A stretch of 56,960 nucleotides of DNA from an uncultured Eubacteriales bacterium (GTDB lineage: Bacteria > Bacillota > Clostridia > Oscillospirales > Acutalibacteraceae): contig CAKSWC010000013.1 of the NCBI GenBank assembly GCA_934511365.1, positions 1 through 56,960 of the forward strand, written 5' to 3'. Positions within the stretch are counted from its first letter, which is position 1, and every line of letters starts with the position of its first letter. This document shows positions 16,001 to 25,144 of this stretch, in pieces. Below the pieces are notes generated by a model that did not search any database, was not told where the DNA came from, and worked only from the letters and a program-made list of their open reading frames with translations. The position numbers and the translations under genes were made by a program.

Positions 16001-17218
16001 ATGGTAAAAGTGATTAAAGTTTTCCGTCTTTTTGTAATCTCAGCGGTAGTTGTTGCGCTTGGTCTTTTGGTTTTTGGCTTTGTTTCAATACCGGATGAAT
16101 TTTCCTCTCTCGATTCCGGAAAAATGTCAATCAAAATGATTTATTCGCTTCAGCCTCTTGAACAGGACACTGCAACAAGAGCCGGTGCAGACAAAACCAT
16201 AGATGTCAGAGTGAACCTTTTTAAGGCAATACCTGTCAAAAATTCGCGCGTAAAATTTCAAAAAAGGCGGTATGTTGTTCCGTCCGGAGAAATTTTTGGC
16301 CTGAGGTTGTATACACGCGGCGTTGTTGTTGTTTCAACCGATAAGGTTGATACCGACTCGGGAATGTGCTGCCCGGCGCAGGAAGCCGGAATTGAAAAGG
16401 GAGACATAATTCTGAGCATTAATTCGGTCACGGTCAGAGATCACACGCAGGTTGCAAGGCTGATTTCAGAAAGTCTCGGCTCGTCTTTGCGCGTTGTCTT
16501 TGAAAGGGACGGCCGCTCATATGAGACTGTCTTTACGCCTGTGTATTCTTCCGCGCAGGAGAAATATATCGGCGGGCTTTGGATCAGAGACAGTGCGGCA
16601 GGCATTGGAACGCTGACATTTTTTGAAAAATCAACCGGTGCATACGGCGGCCTCGGCCATGCAATCTGCGATGTTGACACCGGAAAAATTCTTCCGCTTT
16701 CGGAGGGAGACGTTGTTGAAGCAACCGTCAACGGCTGCACAAAGGGAAAGGCCGGTGAGGCGGGTGAGCTTTGCGGAAGCTTCACGGGGCTTGTGTTTGG
16801 TGAGCTTTATGCAAACACCGCCTCGGGTGTATTCGGTGTGCTGAACAACGCAGACATGAAAAAAGCGGAGCTTCCCGTTGCCGTAAAAAGTGAGGTTAAA
16901 ACCGGAAAGGCCTCAATAATTTCAACGGTTGACGAAAACGGCCCGGCGTATTATGACATTGAGATTGAAAAAATTTCACCCGAAAGCAATGACAACAGAA
17001 ACATGGTTATAAGAATAACCGATAAAAAGCTTCTTGAAAAAACGGGCGGAATTGTTCAGGGAATGAGCGGAAGTCCGATAATCCAGAACAAAAAGCTTGT
17101 TGGTGCTGTTACCCATGTTTTTGTCAATGAGCCGGACAGTGGCTATGCAATCTTTGCCGAGCGCATGATCGAAATGCAGGATGCGGTGCTGAACGATAAA
17201 AACGAAAGTGCAGCATAG
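16001..17218 (+). CDS. spoIVB: SpoIVB sporulation serine peptidase (S55)
   Basis: In sporulation SpoIVB is secreted from the forespore into the intermembrane space and cleaves SpoIVFA to activate pro-sigma-K processing. This 405-residue protein has an N-terminal membrane anchor (about 8-32), a PDZ domain (about 100-190, with CPAQEAGIEKGDIILSINS) and the S55 peptidase domain. The catalytic His is in YGGLGHAICD and the Ser in VQGMSGSPIIQNKK. ATG 16001 has GGAGGTG 6 nt upstream. It precedes spo0A, the standard arrangement in clostridia. The 237-bp gap before it holds a weak hairpin near 15799-15824 and T-rich DNA but no gene. Confidence 0.96.
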   Translation: MVKVIKVFRLFVISAVVVALGLLVFGFVSIPDEFSSLDSGKMSIKMIYSLQPLEQDTATRAGADKTIDVRVNLFKAIPVKNSRVKFQKRRYVVPSGEIFGLRLYTRGVVVVSTDKVDTDSGMCCPAQEAGIEKGDIILSINSVTVRDHTQVARLISESLGSSLRVVFERDGRSYETVFTPVYSSAQEKYIGGLWIRDSAAGIGTLTFFEKSTGAYGGLGHAICDVDTGKILPLSEGDVVEATVNGCTKGKAGEAGELCGSFTGLVFGELYANTASGVFGVLNNADMKKAELPVAVKSEVKTGKASIISTVDENGPAYYDIEIEKISPESNDNRNMVIRITDKKLLEKTGGIVQGMSGSPIIQNKKLVGAVTHVFVNEPDSGYAIFAERMIEMQDAVLNDKNESAA

Positions 17219-17284
17219 TGTCGTAACCGCCAAAAATGATAGTATTCTTACAATGGAAGCATTTTTTTTACACTAATTAATATT

Positions 17285-17291
17285 TTCGACA
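17285..17291 (-). promoter_or_regulatory. Spo0A box (0A box) upstream of spo0A
   Basis: TTCGACA on the plus strand is a perfect 7/7 match to the 0A-box consensus TGTCGAA on the minus strand. It lies 10 bp upstream of the spo0A -35 box, so autoregulation is likely. Confidence 0.7.
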
Positions 17292-17300
17292 AAATTCACC

Positions 17301-17329
17301 TTGCAAAATACTGAAGTATGTGATACCAT
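17301..17329 (+). promoter_or_regulatory. spo0A promoter
   Basis: TTGCAA (17301-17306), a 17-bp spacer and TACCAT (17324-17329), 47 bp before the spo0A ATG. This reads as a sigma-A promoter; I did not find a convincing sigma-H form. Confidence 0.65.
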
Positions 17330-17375
17330 TCGTATGTGAGAAATAATCACAAAACATTTTTAAAGGATGGTAATA

Positions 17376-18149
17376 ATGTCGAAGAAAACAAATGTTATCC
17401 TGGCCGGAGAGGGGTCACAGAACATCGAACGTTGTGCCGAATTCTTGAAAGCTGACGGTTGCGATGTCAAAATCATTGAAAAAGACGGACGCAGACTGAT
17501 TAATGCCGCCTTTGCCGAAAAACCGGATGCGGTTGTCATGGATGCGTTCATGGCGAGCCTTGATGCGCTTGGCGTTCTTGAGGAGGCCGGCGGCGAGCTG
17601 AAAAAAAACAAAACCCTGAGCTTTGTTTTGTCCTCAATTGAAAACCCGCGTTTTGAAGAGGAGGTTCTTGCCGCCGGAGCCGATTATTATTTTTTAAAAC
17701 CCGTTGATTATTCCTTTGTTGCGGAGCGGGTTGTAAAAATGATAAAATGGAACGGCAGACGTGATGATGCCTCTCAACTTTCAATCAAAGACAACAAGGA
17801 GCTGGAAATTGTAATTTCCGATATCATGCGCCAAATCGGAGTTCCGGCTCACATCAAGGGATATCAGTATCTGAGAATGGCAATCATGCTCACCGTTAAG
17901 GATCCTGAGTTGATGCACGCCGTAACAAAAGTATTATACCCCACTGTTGCCAAGGAAAACAACACAACGTCCTCGCGCGTTGAACGCGCAATCCGCCACG
18001 CAATCGAGGTTGCCTGGGACAGAGGCGATGTTGATGTTCTCAGCTCATATTTTGGATATACCATTCAAAACAGCCGAGGAAAGCCGACAAATTCCGAATT
18101 CATTGCAATGATCAGTGACAAGCTGCGGCTCAGTATGCAAGCCGGTTAA
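17376..18149 (+). CDS. spo0A: Stage 0 sporulation response regulator Spo0A
   Basis: The master regulator of sporulation entry. The receiver domain spans about residues 1-120, with the phospho-acceptor Asp in DAVVMDAFM and the conserved Lys in YYFLKPVDY. The receiver is diverged from the Bacillus form. The C-terminal DNA-binding domain (about 140-257) is strongly conserved: MRQIGVPAHIKGYQYLR and SSRVERAIRHAIEVAW, the 0A-box reading helix. ATG 17376 follows AAGGATGG. It is monocistronic, with its own promoter, a 0A box and a strong terminator shared with the convergent aro operon. Confidence 0.98.
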   Translation: MSKKTNVILAGEGSQNIERCAEFLKADGCDVKIIEKDGRRLINAAFAEKPDAVVMDAFMASLDALGVLEEAGGELKKNKTLSFVLSSIENPRFEEEVLAAGADYYFLKPVDYSFVAERVVKMIKWNGRRDDASQLSIKDNKELEIVISDIMRQIGVPAHIKGYQYLRMAIMLTVKDPELMHAVTKVLYPTVAKENNTTSSRVERAIRHAIEVAWDRGDVDVLSSYFGYTIQNSRGKPTNSEFIAMISDKLRLSMQAG

Positions 18150-18158
18150 CATGGTGGA

Positions 18159-18208
18159 AAAAAAACAGCCGACATCTGCGTTTAAGCAAATGCCGGCTGT
18201 TTTTTAAA
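18159..18208. terminator. Bidirectional terminator between spo0A and the aro operon
   Basis: AAAACAGCCG and CGGCTGTTTT form the stem base, with inner CAT/ATG pairing, flanked by an A-run on the left and a T-run on the right. It can end both spo0A (plus) and aroF (minus). Confidence 0.85.
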
Positions 18209-18271
18209 ATGTCTGCCGTTCGCAAAGCAAAATGTTTTTCAATTTAAAAAATCCAACATCTAAAATCTAAC

Positions 18272-19300
18272 TCACCAAAGATCCGCAAGTTCAAGAACAA
18301 GTCTTTTTGTCTTTTCCCAGCCGAGGCACGGATCGGTGATTGACTGCCCGTATACACCGCCGCCGATTTTCTGGCTGCCGTCCTCAATATAGCTTTCAAT
18401 CATGAGTCCCTTAACAATTTTTGCAATGTCCTCGCTGTGGCGGCAGCAATGAAGAACCTCTTTTGCAATTCTCGGCTGCTCAAGGAACTTCTTTCCGGAG
18501 TTTGCGTGGTTGGTGTCAACAACAATTCCCGGGTTTTTGAGGTTTGTTTCCGCATAAAGCTCGCAGACTCTCATGAGATCCTCATAGTGATAGTTCGGAA
18601 GGCTGACGCCCCTTTTGTTGACATATCCGCGCAAAATTGCGTGGGCATATTCGTTTCCGTGAGACTGAACCTCCCAGCCTCTGTAGATAAACTCATGCGG
18701 ATGCTGCGCGGCCGTTATCGAGTTCATCATGACGGAAAGGTCGCCGCCGGTCGGGTTCTTCATTCCAACGGGAATGCCAAGTCCGCTCGCGGTCAGGCGG
18801 TGCTGCTGGTTTTCAACCGATCTTGCGCCGATTGCAACATAGGAAAGCAAGTCATTGAGATAGCGGTGATTTTCCGGATAGAGCATCTCGTCCGCGCAGG
18901 AAAGGCCGGTCTCGTTGAGCGCGCGCATATGAAGCTTGCGGATTGCAATAATGCCTTTGAGCAGGTTGCTTTCTCCGTTCGGGTCGGGCTGGTGGAGCAT
19001 ACCCTTATAGCCGTCGCCGGTTGTGCGCGGCTTGTTTGTGTAAATACGCGGAACGATGAGGATTTTTTCCTTTACCTCCTCCTGCAAGGGTGCAAGGCGC
19101 GAAACATAGTCCATCACGCTGTCCTCATTGTCTGCGGAGCAAGGGCCGATGACAAGAACAAGACGCCTGTCCCTGCCCTCAAAAATCGCTTTCAGCTCTT
19201 TGTCCCGTTCCTCTTTGATTTTTATCGCCTTTTCAGATGCCGGATACTGCTTTTTAATCTCCATCGGAATAGGAAGTTTACATTTAAAAGTCATATTCAT
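18272..19300 (-). CDS. aroF: 3-deoxy-7-phosphoheptulonate synthase (DAHP synthase, AroF/G/H type)
   Basis: It condenses erythrose-4-phosphate with PEP, the first step of the shikimate pathway. The 342 residues match the class I-alpha (AroFGH) family: LVIGPCSADNED near the PEP site, the KPRTTGDGYKG motif, and a metal-binding Cys in GPCS with later His and Asp (VDTNHANSGKK). It is the last gene of the operon even though it catalyses the first step. Which end-product inhibits it cannot be told from sequence; 'aroF' is a family label, not a Tyr-sensitive claim. Confidence 0.95.
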   Translation of the reverse strand: MNMTFKCKLPIPMEIKKQYPASEKAIKIKEERDKELKAIFEGRDRRLVLVIGPCSADNEDSVMDYVSRLAPLQEEVKEKILIVPRIYTNKPRTTGDGYKGMLHQPDPNGESNLLKGIIAIRKLHMRALNETGLSCADEMLYPENHRYLNDLLSYVAIGARSVENQQHRLTASGLGIPVGMKNPTGGDLSVMMNSITAAQHPHEFIYRGWEVQSHGNEYAHAILRGYVNKRGVSLPNYHYEDLMRVCELYAETNLKNPGIVVDTNHANSGKKFLEQPRIAKEVLHCCRHSEDIAKIVKGLMIESYIEDGSQKIGGGVYGQSITDPCLGWEKTKRLVLELADLW

Positions 19301-19324
19301 AATAAGTCACCTCTGTAATGCCAA

Positions 19325-20179
19325 TTATTTGTCAAAAAGTTTCCGCCTTGCGGTTGATTCTTTCATCATTTCAATCATTGTTTCTTTGTCGCCGGTCTTG
19401 AGGCTTTCATAAAGCTTGTGAAAATGCGCCTCAAAAAGCTCCATCTGGCGCAGGAGCGAATCGCGGTTGAGGAAGAACAGCTCGCTCCAAAGAACCTCGT
19501 TAATGTTTGCAATTCTTGTCAGGTCGCGGAACGAGTCTGCAGTGTATTTTTCAAGATGCTCGTTTTCATAGCAGGTCATGAGCGAAACGGCTATGCAGTG
19601 AGTAAGCTGGGAAACAAAGCCGATGAGGTCGTCGTGCTCCTTTGGCGAAAGCTCGGCAATTCTTCCAAAGCCGAGAATTTCCGCAAGGCGCTTGCAGCAC
19701 TCAATGCCGTTTTCGGTGTTCTTCTTTGTTGGAACAACAATATAGTTTGCGCCGAAGAACATCCGCTCATCGCTGTTTTCAACGCCGTATACCTCGCGGC
19801 CGGCCATCGGGTGAGCGGCAATGAACTCCGGTCCCGGCGGAAGGAGCGATTGGATTTTTTCAACAATGCAGCCCTTGACGCCGGTAACGTCGGTTATCAC
19901 TGCGTCCTTTTTAATGAGCGCACCGTTTTCCTTTATCCATTCAACAAACGTATGCGGATAGAGCGCAAAAATCAGCACGTCTGCGTTTTTGATAAGCTCC
20001 TCGTCAACAAAATCGGAACATTTTTCAACAATCTCGTGTTTGAGGGCAAATTCCTTTGATTTTTCATCGTTGACTATTGCGTCAACATGATAGCCTTTCT
20101 GAGTCAGTCCCCTTGCATAGCTTCCGCCCATGAGGCCGAGGCCGACAACCAGAAAGCGCGTCTTTTTGTCAATTATCAT
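19325..20179 (-). CDS. tyrA: Prephenate dehydrogenase TyrA
   Basis: It oxidatively decarboxylates prephenate to 4-hydroxyphenylpyruvate with NAD(P)+, the committed tyrosine step. The N-terminal Rossmann motif is VVGLGLMGGSYARGL. The catalytic-region block AAHPMAGREVYGVENS and the helical HDLIGFVSQLTHCIAVSLM segment are typical. The 284 residues lack a C-terminal ACT domain, so no ACT-based tyrosine feedback is expected. It overlaps aroA by 4 bp and is followed 24 bp later by aroF. Confidence 0.96.
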   Translation of the reverse strand: MIIDKKTRFLVVGLGLMGGSYARGLTQKGYHVDAIVNDEKSKEFALKHEIVEKCSDFVDEELIKNADVLIFALYPHTFVEWIKENGALIKKDAVITDVTGVKGCIVEKIQSLLPPGPEFIAAHPMAGREVYGVENSDERMFFGANYIVVPTKKNTENGIECCKRLAEILGFGRIAELSPKEHDDLIGFVSQLTHCIAVSLMTCYENEHLEKYTADSFRDLTRIANINEVLWSELFFLNRDSLLRQMELFEAHFHKLYESLKTGDKETMIEMMKESTARRKLFDK

Positions 20180-21381
20180 ATCAGTTCAACTCTTATTCCT
20201 AAATTTTTAATAGCTTCAAAAAAGGTTGGAAAACTTTTTGAAACCGCCTGAGCGCCGTCAATTTCGCCGCCGAACGCGCTGAGCAAAACCGCAAGCGACA
20301 TCACAACCCTGTGGTCATTATGGGAAAGAAGGACTCTTTCCGGCGCGTGGAGAAGTGCTTTTTTAACAACAATCTCGTTTTCAAAAACGTCTATATCCGC
20401 TCCGAAAGCGGAAAGCTCCTCTTTCATTGCCGCGCCGCGGTCGCTCTCTTTCATTTTCAGCCGCGCCGTGTTTTTGAGAACGGCGCCGTTTTTGAACGCC
20501 GCAAGCGTCATAAGTATCGGCGCAAGATCCGGACAATCGGCAACATCAAGCACCGGATTTCCGTTTTCAAGTTCCTTAAAGTATTCCTCATATACCCTGT
20601 CGCCCTGAAGTGTGTCTTTTTCAATTCCGAGAACGGCAACAGAGCCGCCCAGAAGATTGAACGCAGAAAGGAACGCGGCTGAAGAGCAGTCGCTCTCCGC
20701 AGCAACCTGACGCGCTTCAAAAGTTTCTCCAAAGCCGCAATAAAGCGTTCCGGCGTTCTGCCACGTTGCGGAAACGCCGAACTTTTTCATAACGGACAGC
20801 GTTATATCAATATAGCTCCGGCTTTCGGGAGCGGTGGTGAGCTTTATCTTTGCTCCGCCGAGGAACGGGAGGGCAAAAAGCAAACCCGTAACAAACTGGC
20901 TGCTGATGTTTCCGGGAACGGAAAAATCGCCCTTTTTAAGCTTTCCGCAAACGGAAAGGCCGGTCTTTTCTTTTTTGAAGTCACTCCCCTGCTCTTTGCA
21001 GATGGCTTCATAGACGGAAAGCGGACGCGTCAGAAGCTTTTCGCTGCCTGTGAAAACTACCCTTTTTCCGGAAAGGAGAGCAAGAGGAATAAGAAACCGC
21101 AAGGTGCTTCCGCTCTCCCGGCAGGGAAGAACGGCGTTTTCCGGAATATCAAACGGCGAAAAACCCGTGACGGTGACGCTCGTCTCATGCTTTTCAATTT
21201 TTGCGCCCATAGCTTCAAGGCAATCAAGCGTTGCAAGGATATCCTCGCTGTAATATGCATTTTTAATTACGCTTTTTCCCTTTGAAAGCGCAGCGCAGAT
21301 GAGCATACGGTGCAGTACGCTTTTGGACGGCGGAGCGGCCGCAAAGCCGGACGCCGTGCTTTTTTGAATCACTGCTTTCAT
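20176..21381 (-). CDS. aroA: 3-phosphoshikimate 1-carboxyvinyltransferase (EPSP synthase) AroA
   Basis: It joins PEP to shikimate-3-phosphate. The 401-residue protein shows the opening SKSVLHRMLICAALSKG, LPCRESGSTLRFLIPLALL (usual form N-x-G-T/S-x-x-R), and the C-terminal LKMKESDRGAAMKEEL and HNDHRVVMSLAVL blocks. The usual 'GNAGT' turn reads RESGST here, a variant seen in other clostridial enzymes. The length is slightly short of the common 425-430. It overlaps both aroQ and tyrA by 4 bp. Confidence 0.96.
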   Translation of the reverse strand: MKAVIQKSTASGFAAAPPSKSVLHRMLICAALSKGKSVIKNAYYSEDILATLDCLEAMGAKIEKHETSVTVTGFSPFDIPENAVLPCRESGSTLRFLIPLALLSGKRVVFTGSEKLLTRPLSVYEAICKEQGSDFKKEKTGLSVCGKLKKGDFSVPGNISSQFVTGLLFALPFLGGAKIKLTTAPESRSYIDITLSVMKKFGVSATWQNAGTLYCGFGETFEARQVAAESDCSSAAFLSAFNLLGGSVAVLGIEKDTLQGDRVYEEYFKELENGNPVLDVADCPDLAPILMTLAAFKNGAVLKNTARLKMKESDRGAAMKEELSAFGADIDVFENEIVVKKALLHAPERVLLSHNDHRVVMSLAVLLSAFGGEIDGAQAVSKSFPTFFEAIKNLGIRVELI

Positions 21382-21818
21382 TTTTTTCCACCCAAAAGTT
21401 TTTCAATCTCATCAACGGCTCTGAGGTAGCCGTCAGTTCCAAGGCCGGTTATCGTTTTGAAGCACGCCGCTCTGACGTATGACACCTGGCGGAAAGCCTC
21501 GCGCGCAGGCACATCCGAAATATGCACCTCAACGCACGGAATTGAAACCGCCTTGAGTGCGTCAAGCAGCGCAACGCTTGTGTGCGTATAGGCCGCAGGA
21601 TTCATTATTATTGCGTCAAAAACGCCGTAGCTCTCCTGAATCTTATCAACAAGCGCCCCTTCATGGTTGGACTGGAAAAACTCGCATTCAATGCCTTTTT
21701 CGGCGCAATAGGCGCGCGTTTTTTCAATCAATGCGGCGTAGGTTTCCGTTCCGTAAAGCTCAGGCTCTCTGATGCCGAGCATATTTATGTTGGGTCCGTT
21801 TATGACAAGAATTTTCAT
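21378..21818 (-). CDS. aroQ: Type II 3-dehydroquinate dehydratase AroQ
   Basis: It dehydrates 3-dehydroquinate to 3-dehydroshikimate. The 146 residues fit the dodecameric type II family. Diagnostic blocks are ILVINGPNINMLGIREPELYG, FFQSNHEGALVDKIQ, IIMNPAAYTHTSVALLDAL and PCVEVHISDVPAREAFR. The active-site Tyr (LYG) and His (VHIS) are present. It follows aroE-aroK by 5 bp and overlaps aroA by ATGA. Confidence 0.97.
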   Translation of the reverse strand: MKILVINGPNINMLGIREPELYGTETYAALIEKTRAYCAEKGIECEFFQSNHEGALVDKIQESYGVFDAIIMNPAAYTHTSVALLDALKAVSIPCVEVHISDVPAREAFRQVSYVRAACFKTITGLGTDGYLRAVDEIEKLLGGKK

Positions 21819-21823
21819 TATTT

Positions 21824-23050
21824 TTATTTTTCCTTTCCAAGAATAAGCTTCAATGCGTGCTGAGGAACGCCATCAACCGGAATTCTTTCGTCGCAGGTAT
21901 CTTGATAAATTTCATATCTTTCCGCAAAGCGCTTTTTGAGCGAAAGCTCGCTGTTTGAAAGGGGTCTGTCCGCGGTTGGAACAATCTGTTCAAGCGGACG
22001 GTCAAGGAAAAAGATTTTTCCGTTTTGAGAAAGGTTTTTGACATTCTCTTTTTTGAGGACAGCTCCGCCGCCCGTTGCAACAACAAGGCCGGTCTTTTTT
22101 GAAGTTTCGGCAATGACCTCGCTTTCAAGCTTGCGGAAATATTCCTCGCCGAATTTTGAAAAGATGTCCGGAATTGTTATTCCGGCTTTTTCTTCAATCA
22201 GCTCGTCCGTATCAACAAAGGAGCGCGAAAGCTCTTTTGACAAGAGAGCGCCGATTGTTGACTTTCCGCTTCCGGGCATTCCGGTGAGAACAATGTTCTC
22301 CTTTTCCCTCAAAAGCTTTTCATAGACCGAGCTGCCGGTGCTTTCCGGATACTCAGTGCCAAGGAAAAGCTCGCTCGCTTTCACGGCCTGCATAACAAGC
22401 ATATAAAGACCGCCGCAGTATTTAAGCTTTTTTTCCTTTGCCTCAAGCAAAAGCGGCGTGCGCAGCGGATTATAAATCACATCGCAAACGCCCTCAAGCG
22501 CCCCGAAGCCATCAAGACTTATCGCGCTGCTTTTGTTGTCCGGAAACATTCCGCAGGGTGTCGTATTGATGATATACTGCGCGTCACCGTGAAGGGAAAG
22601 GACATTCTGATAGTTAAGCTCTCCGTTTCTTGAAACAACGCAGACTTCCTTTGCGCCGAGCGAGCGGCCGACCGCCGTGGCCGTTTTGCTTGTTCCTCCG
22701 CTGCCAAGGACAAGAACCTTTTTGTCCTTAAGCTCAAAGCCGTTATTTATAAGCAGGGCGCGCAGGCCGTAAAAATCGGTGTTATAGCCGCAAAGAGCGC
22801 CGTTTTTGTTAACAACTGTGTTGACCGAGCCGATTTCCTTTGCCGCGGCGTCAATAGCGGCAAGATACTTCATCACCGTTTCCTTATACGGAATTGTGAC
22901 ATTGACGGCGGAAAACTCTTTTTTTTTCATGAAAGAGTCAAGCTCCGCTTCCGTCAGCTCAAGAAGCTCATATTCATACGGCGCAAACGATTCATGTATT
23001 ATTTTTGAATAGCTGTGGGCAAGCTTTTTGCCAAGAAGTCCATATTTCAT
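21824..23050 (-). CDS. aroE/aroK: Bifunctional shikimate dehydrogenase-shikimate kinase (AroE-AroK fusion)
   Basis: One 408-residue chain carries two consecutive activities of the pathway. The AroE part (about 1-245) has MKYGLLGKKLAHSYS, the catalytic Lys56 in VTIPYKET and Asp92 in NTDFYG, and the Rossmann motif VLGSGGTSKTA. The AroK part (about 250-408) has Walker A GMPGSGKST (257-265), DTDELIE and the GGGAV loop. An in-frame extension upstream to 23206 has no similarity and overlaps aroC, so I chose ATG 23050, 4 bp after the aroC stop. The kinase C-terminus looks complete. Confidence 0.95.
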   Translation of the reverse strand: MKYGLLGKKLAHSYSKIIHESFAPYEYELLELTEAELDSFMKKKEFSAVNVTIPYKETVMKYLAAIDAAAKEIGSVNTVVNKNGALCGYNTDFYGLRALLINNGFELKDKKVLVLGSGGTSKTATAVGRSLGAKEVCVVSRNGELNYQNVLSLHGDAQYIINTTPCGMFPDNKSSAISLDGFGALEGVCDVIYNPLRTPLLLEAKEKKLKYCGGLYMLVMQAVKASELFLGTEYPESTGSSVYEKLLREKENIVLTGMPGSGKSTIGALLSKELSRSFVDTDELIEEKAGITIPDIFSKFGEEYFRKLESEVIAETSKKTGLVVATGGGAVLKKENVKNLSQNGKIFFLDRPLEQIVPTADRPLSNSELSLKKRFAERYEIYQDTCDERIPVDGVPQHALKLILGKEK

Positions 23051-23054
23051 AAGT

Positions 23055-24146
23055 TTAAACACCGTTAAGATCAGTTCCGAACCGCTGAGAAAGAAGGTCA
23101 AGCAGCGCAATCGCGGTTGCCGCGGTAACAACAACGGCGGCTTTGTGAATAATCGCCGGGTCGTGTCTGCCCTCAATGAGCAGTTCGGTCTGTTCGTTCT
23201 TTTCAAAATCTATTGTTTTCTGTGTTTTATATATTGACGGAGTGGGCTTGACCGCGCAGTTGATAATTATCGGCATTGCGTTTGTGATTCCGCCGTTGAT
23301 TCCGCCGTTGCGGTTTGTTTCCGAAACAACCTTTCCGTTTTTGATTATAAACGGGTCATTGGCCTGTGAGCCGGTCATTTTTCCAAAGTCAAAGCCTGCG
23401 CCGAAGGAAACGCCCTTGACCGCGGGAACGCTGAAAAGCATATGGGAAAGAACACCCTCAACCGTGTCAAACCACGGCTCTCCAACCGAACCGGGAAAGC
23501 CCGTTACCGCCGTTTCAAGAACACCGCCAACGGAATCTCCCGCCTTGCGCGCGGCGGTAATTCTTTCCTCAATTTTCTCTCTCGCTCCATCGTCCAAAAC
23601 GGGGAGAGAAAGGGCGGAAAGCTTTTCAAAATCCTTTTGAAAATTTTCAAATCTTCTGTCGCAAATATCGCCGCAGGAAAGGATATGGGTTGAAATGTTC
23701 ACCCCGCGCCTTTCAAGAATCTGCAAGGCAACGGCTCCGGCCGCAGTCAGCGCAGCCGTAATTCTTCCGGAAAAGTGGCCGCCGCCGCGGTAATCGTTAT
23801 AGCCGTGATACTTCAAAAACGCCGCATAATCCGCGTGTGACGGGCGGGCAACGGACTTCATTTTTGAATAGTCCGCGCTTTTTGTGTCGGTGTTTTCAAT
23901 GAGAATGCAAAGCGGCGTTCCGGTTGTTTTCCCCTCAAAAAGTCCGCTGACAATTTTGAATTCATCTTTTTCGTTGCGCTTTGTTGAAAAAGCGGCGGCG
24001 CCCTTTCTCTTTTTCAAAATGGCAGAAATTTTTTCGGTGTCAATCTCCTCTCCGGGCTTCACGCCGTCAAGAACGGCGCCTATTGCCGGACCATGGCTTT
24101 CTCCGAAAAGGGTGACGGAAAACGCGTTTCCGAATGTGTTTTTCAT
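23055..24146 (-). CDS. aroC: Chorismate synthase AroC
   Basis: It converts EPSP to chorismate with reduced FMN. The 363 residues contain the family signatures GESHGPAIGAVLDGVKPGE at the N-terminus, DYRGGGHFSGRITA in the middle and RHDPAIIHKAAVVVTA near the C-terminus, with FMN-contact Arg/His residues intact. It overlaps aroB by 4 bp. Nothing in this sequence indicates an intrinsic flavin reductase domain, so the enzyme is probably monofunctional. Confidence 0.97.
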   Translation of the reverse strand: MKNTFGNAFSVTLFGESHGPAIGAVLDGVKPGEEIDTEKISAILKKRKGAAAFSTKRNEKDEFKIVSGLFEGKTTGTPLCILIENTDTKSADYSKMKSVARPSHADYAAFLKYHGYNDYRGGGHFSGRITAALTAAGAVALQILERRGVNISTHILSCGDICDRRFENFQKDFEKLSALSLPVLDDGAREKIEERITAARKAGDSVGGVLETAVTGFPGSVGEPWFDTVEGVLSHMLFSVPAVKGVSFGAGFDFGKMTGSQANDPFIIKNGKVVSETNRNGGINGGITNAMPIIINCAVKPTPSIYKTQKTIDFEKNEQTELLIEGRHDPAIIHKAAVVVTAATAIALLDLLSQRFGTDLNGV

Positions 24147-25138
24147 ATCATTTCCTCCAGCTGCGAAAGACTGACCTTTTCAAAGCGGAACGAGCCGATT
24201 TTGTCTGAAAGAACAATGTTCACACTGTTTCCGCTCGCCTTTTTGTCGTGCTTCAAAAATGCTTTCACCGCGTCTTTGTCATAAGAATACTTTGTTTGAA
24301 GTCCAACGCTTTTGAGCGCGTTTTCAACCCTTGGGCGGATTTCTTCGCCGCACATCGGAAGCATTCCGAGGGCAACGCATTCGCCGTGGAGCAGCTCTCC
24401 GAGTCCGGCGCTGCTTTCAATCGCGTGGCCTAGCGTGTGGCCGAAATTGAGAACGCGGCGCAGAGAACTTTCCTTTTCGTCCTTTTCAACAACATTGCGC
24501 TTTGCGTTCACGGCGCGGAAAATTACCTCTTCAATTTTATCTTTGGCCTTTCCGCTTTCAAAAATCTCAAAAAGCTTTTCGTCGCTCGTTACGGCAATTT
24601 TAACCGCCTCGGCAAAGCCGTTGGAAATTTGGCGTTCATCAAGGGTTGAAAGAAGTTCAGGGTCAATAATAACCTTTTTCGGCTGATGGAAAGCGCCCAG
24701 GAGGTTTTTTGCCGAGCAAAAATCAACCGCCGTTTTTCCCCCAACGGAGGAATCAACCTGAGAAAGGAGGGTTGTCGGAATATTATAAAAGTCAATGCCG
24801 CGCATATATATTGCGCTCGCAAAACCGGCCATATCACCCGTGACTCCGCCGCCGAGCGCAATCACACAGTCGGTTCTTGTAAAGTCCTTTTCAAGAAGCT
24901 CTTTGCAAATTGAAAGGAGGGTTTCGGTGTTCTTGTTTTCCTCGCCCTGAGGGAAGCAGAACAAAAAGGCGTTTTCAAGCTGAGAGAGCAGCGTTTTTGC
25001 GTACTTCTCCGGAACGCCGCTGTCGGTCACAACAAGAGCCTTGCCCTTGATGTTCAAAAGCTCCCCGGCTTTTTTGAGCGCGCCTTTTTCAAGAATTATA
25101 TCATAGCTGTTGTTTTTAAGAGAGACGGGAATAACCAT
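24143..25138 (-). CDS. aroB: 3-dehydroquinate synthase AroB
   Basis: It cyclises DAHP to 3-dehydroquinate using NAD+ and a divalent metal. Diagnostic blocks are ALGGGVTGDMAGFASAIYMRGI, IPTTLLSQVDSSVGGKTAV, and the metal ligands in GFAEAVK, FGHTLGHAIE and LHGECVALGM. At 331 residues it is a little shorter than the 350-360 average but has all motifs. It lies 6 bp downstream of pheA and overlaps aroC by ATGA. Confidence 0.97.
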   Translation of the reverse strand: MVIPVSLKNNSYDIILEKGALKKAGELLNIKGKALVVTDSGVPEKYAKTLLSQLENAFLFCFPQGEENKNTETLLSICKELLEKDFTRTDCVIALGGGVTGDMAGFASAIYMRGIDFYNIPTTLLSQVDSSVGGKTAVDFCSAKNLLGAFHQPKKVIIDPELLSTLDERQISNGFAEAVKIAVTSDEKLFEIFESGKAKDKIEEVIFRAVNAKRNVVEKDEKESSLRRVLNFGHTLGHAIESSAGLGELLHGECVALGMLPMCGEEIRPRVENALKSVGLQTKYSYDKDAVKAFLKHDKKASGNSVNIVLSDKIGSFRFEKVSLSQLEEMI

Positions 25139-25144
25139 AACGGT

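Noticed and set aside
23051..23206. A 52-residue N-terminal extension of the AroE-AroK protein.
   Set aside because: It is Arg/Pro/Leu-rich, overlaps the 3' end of aroC and has no similarity to AroE; the start at 23050 aligns with the family.
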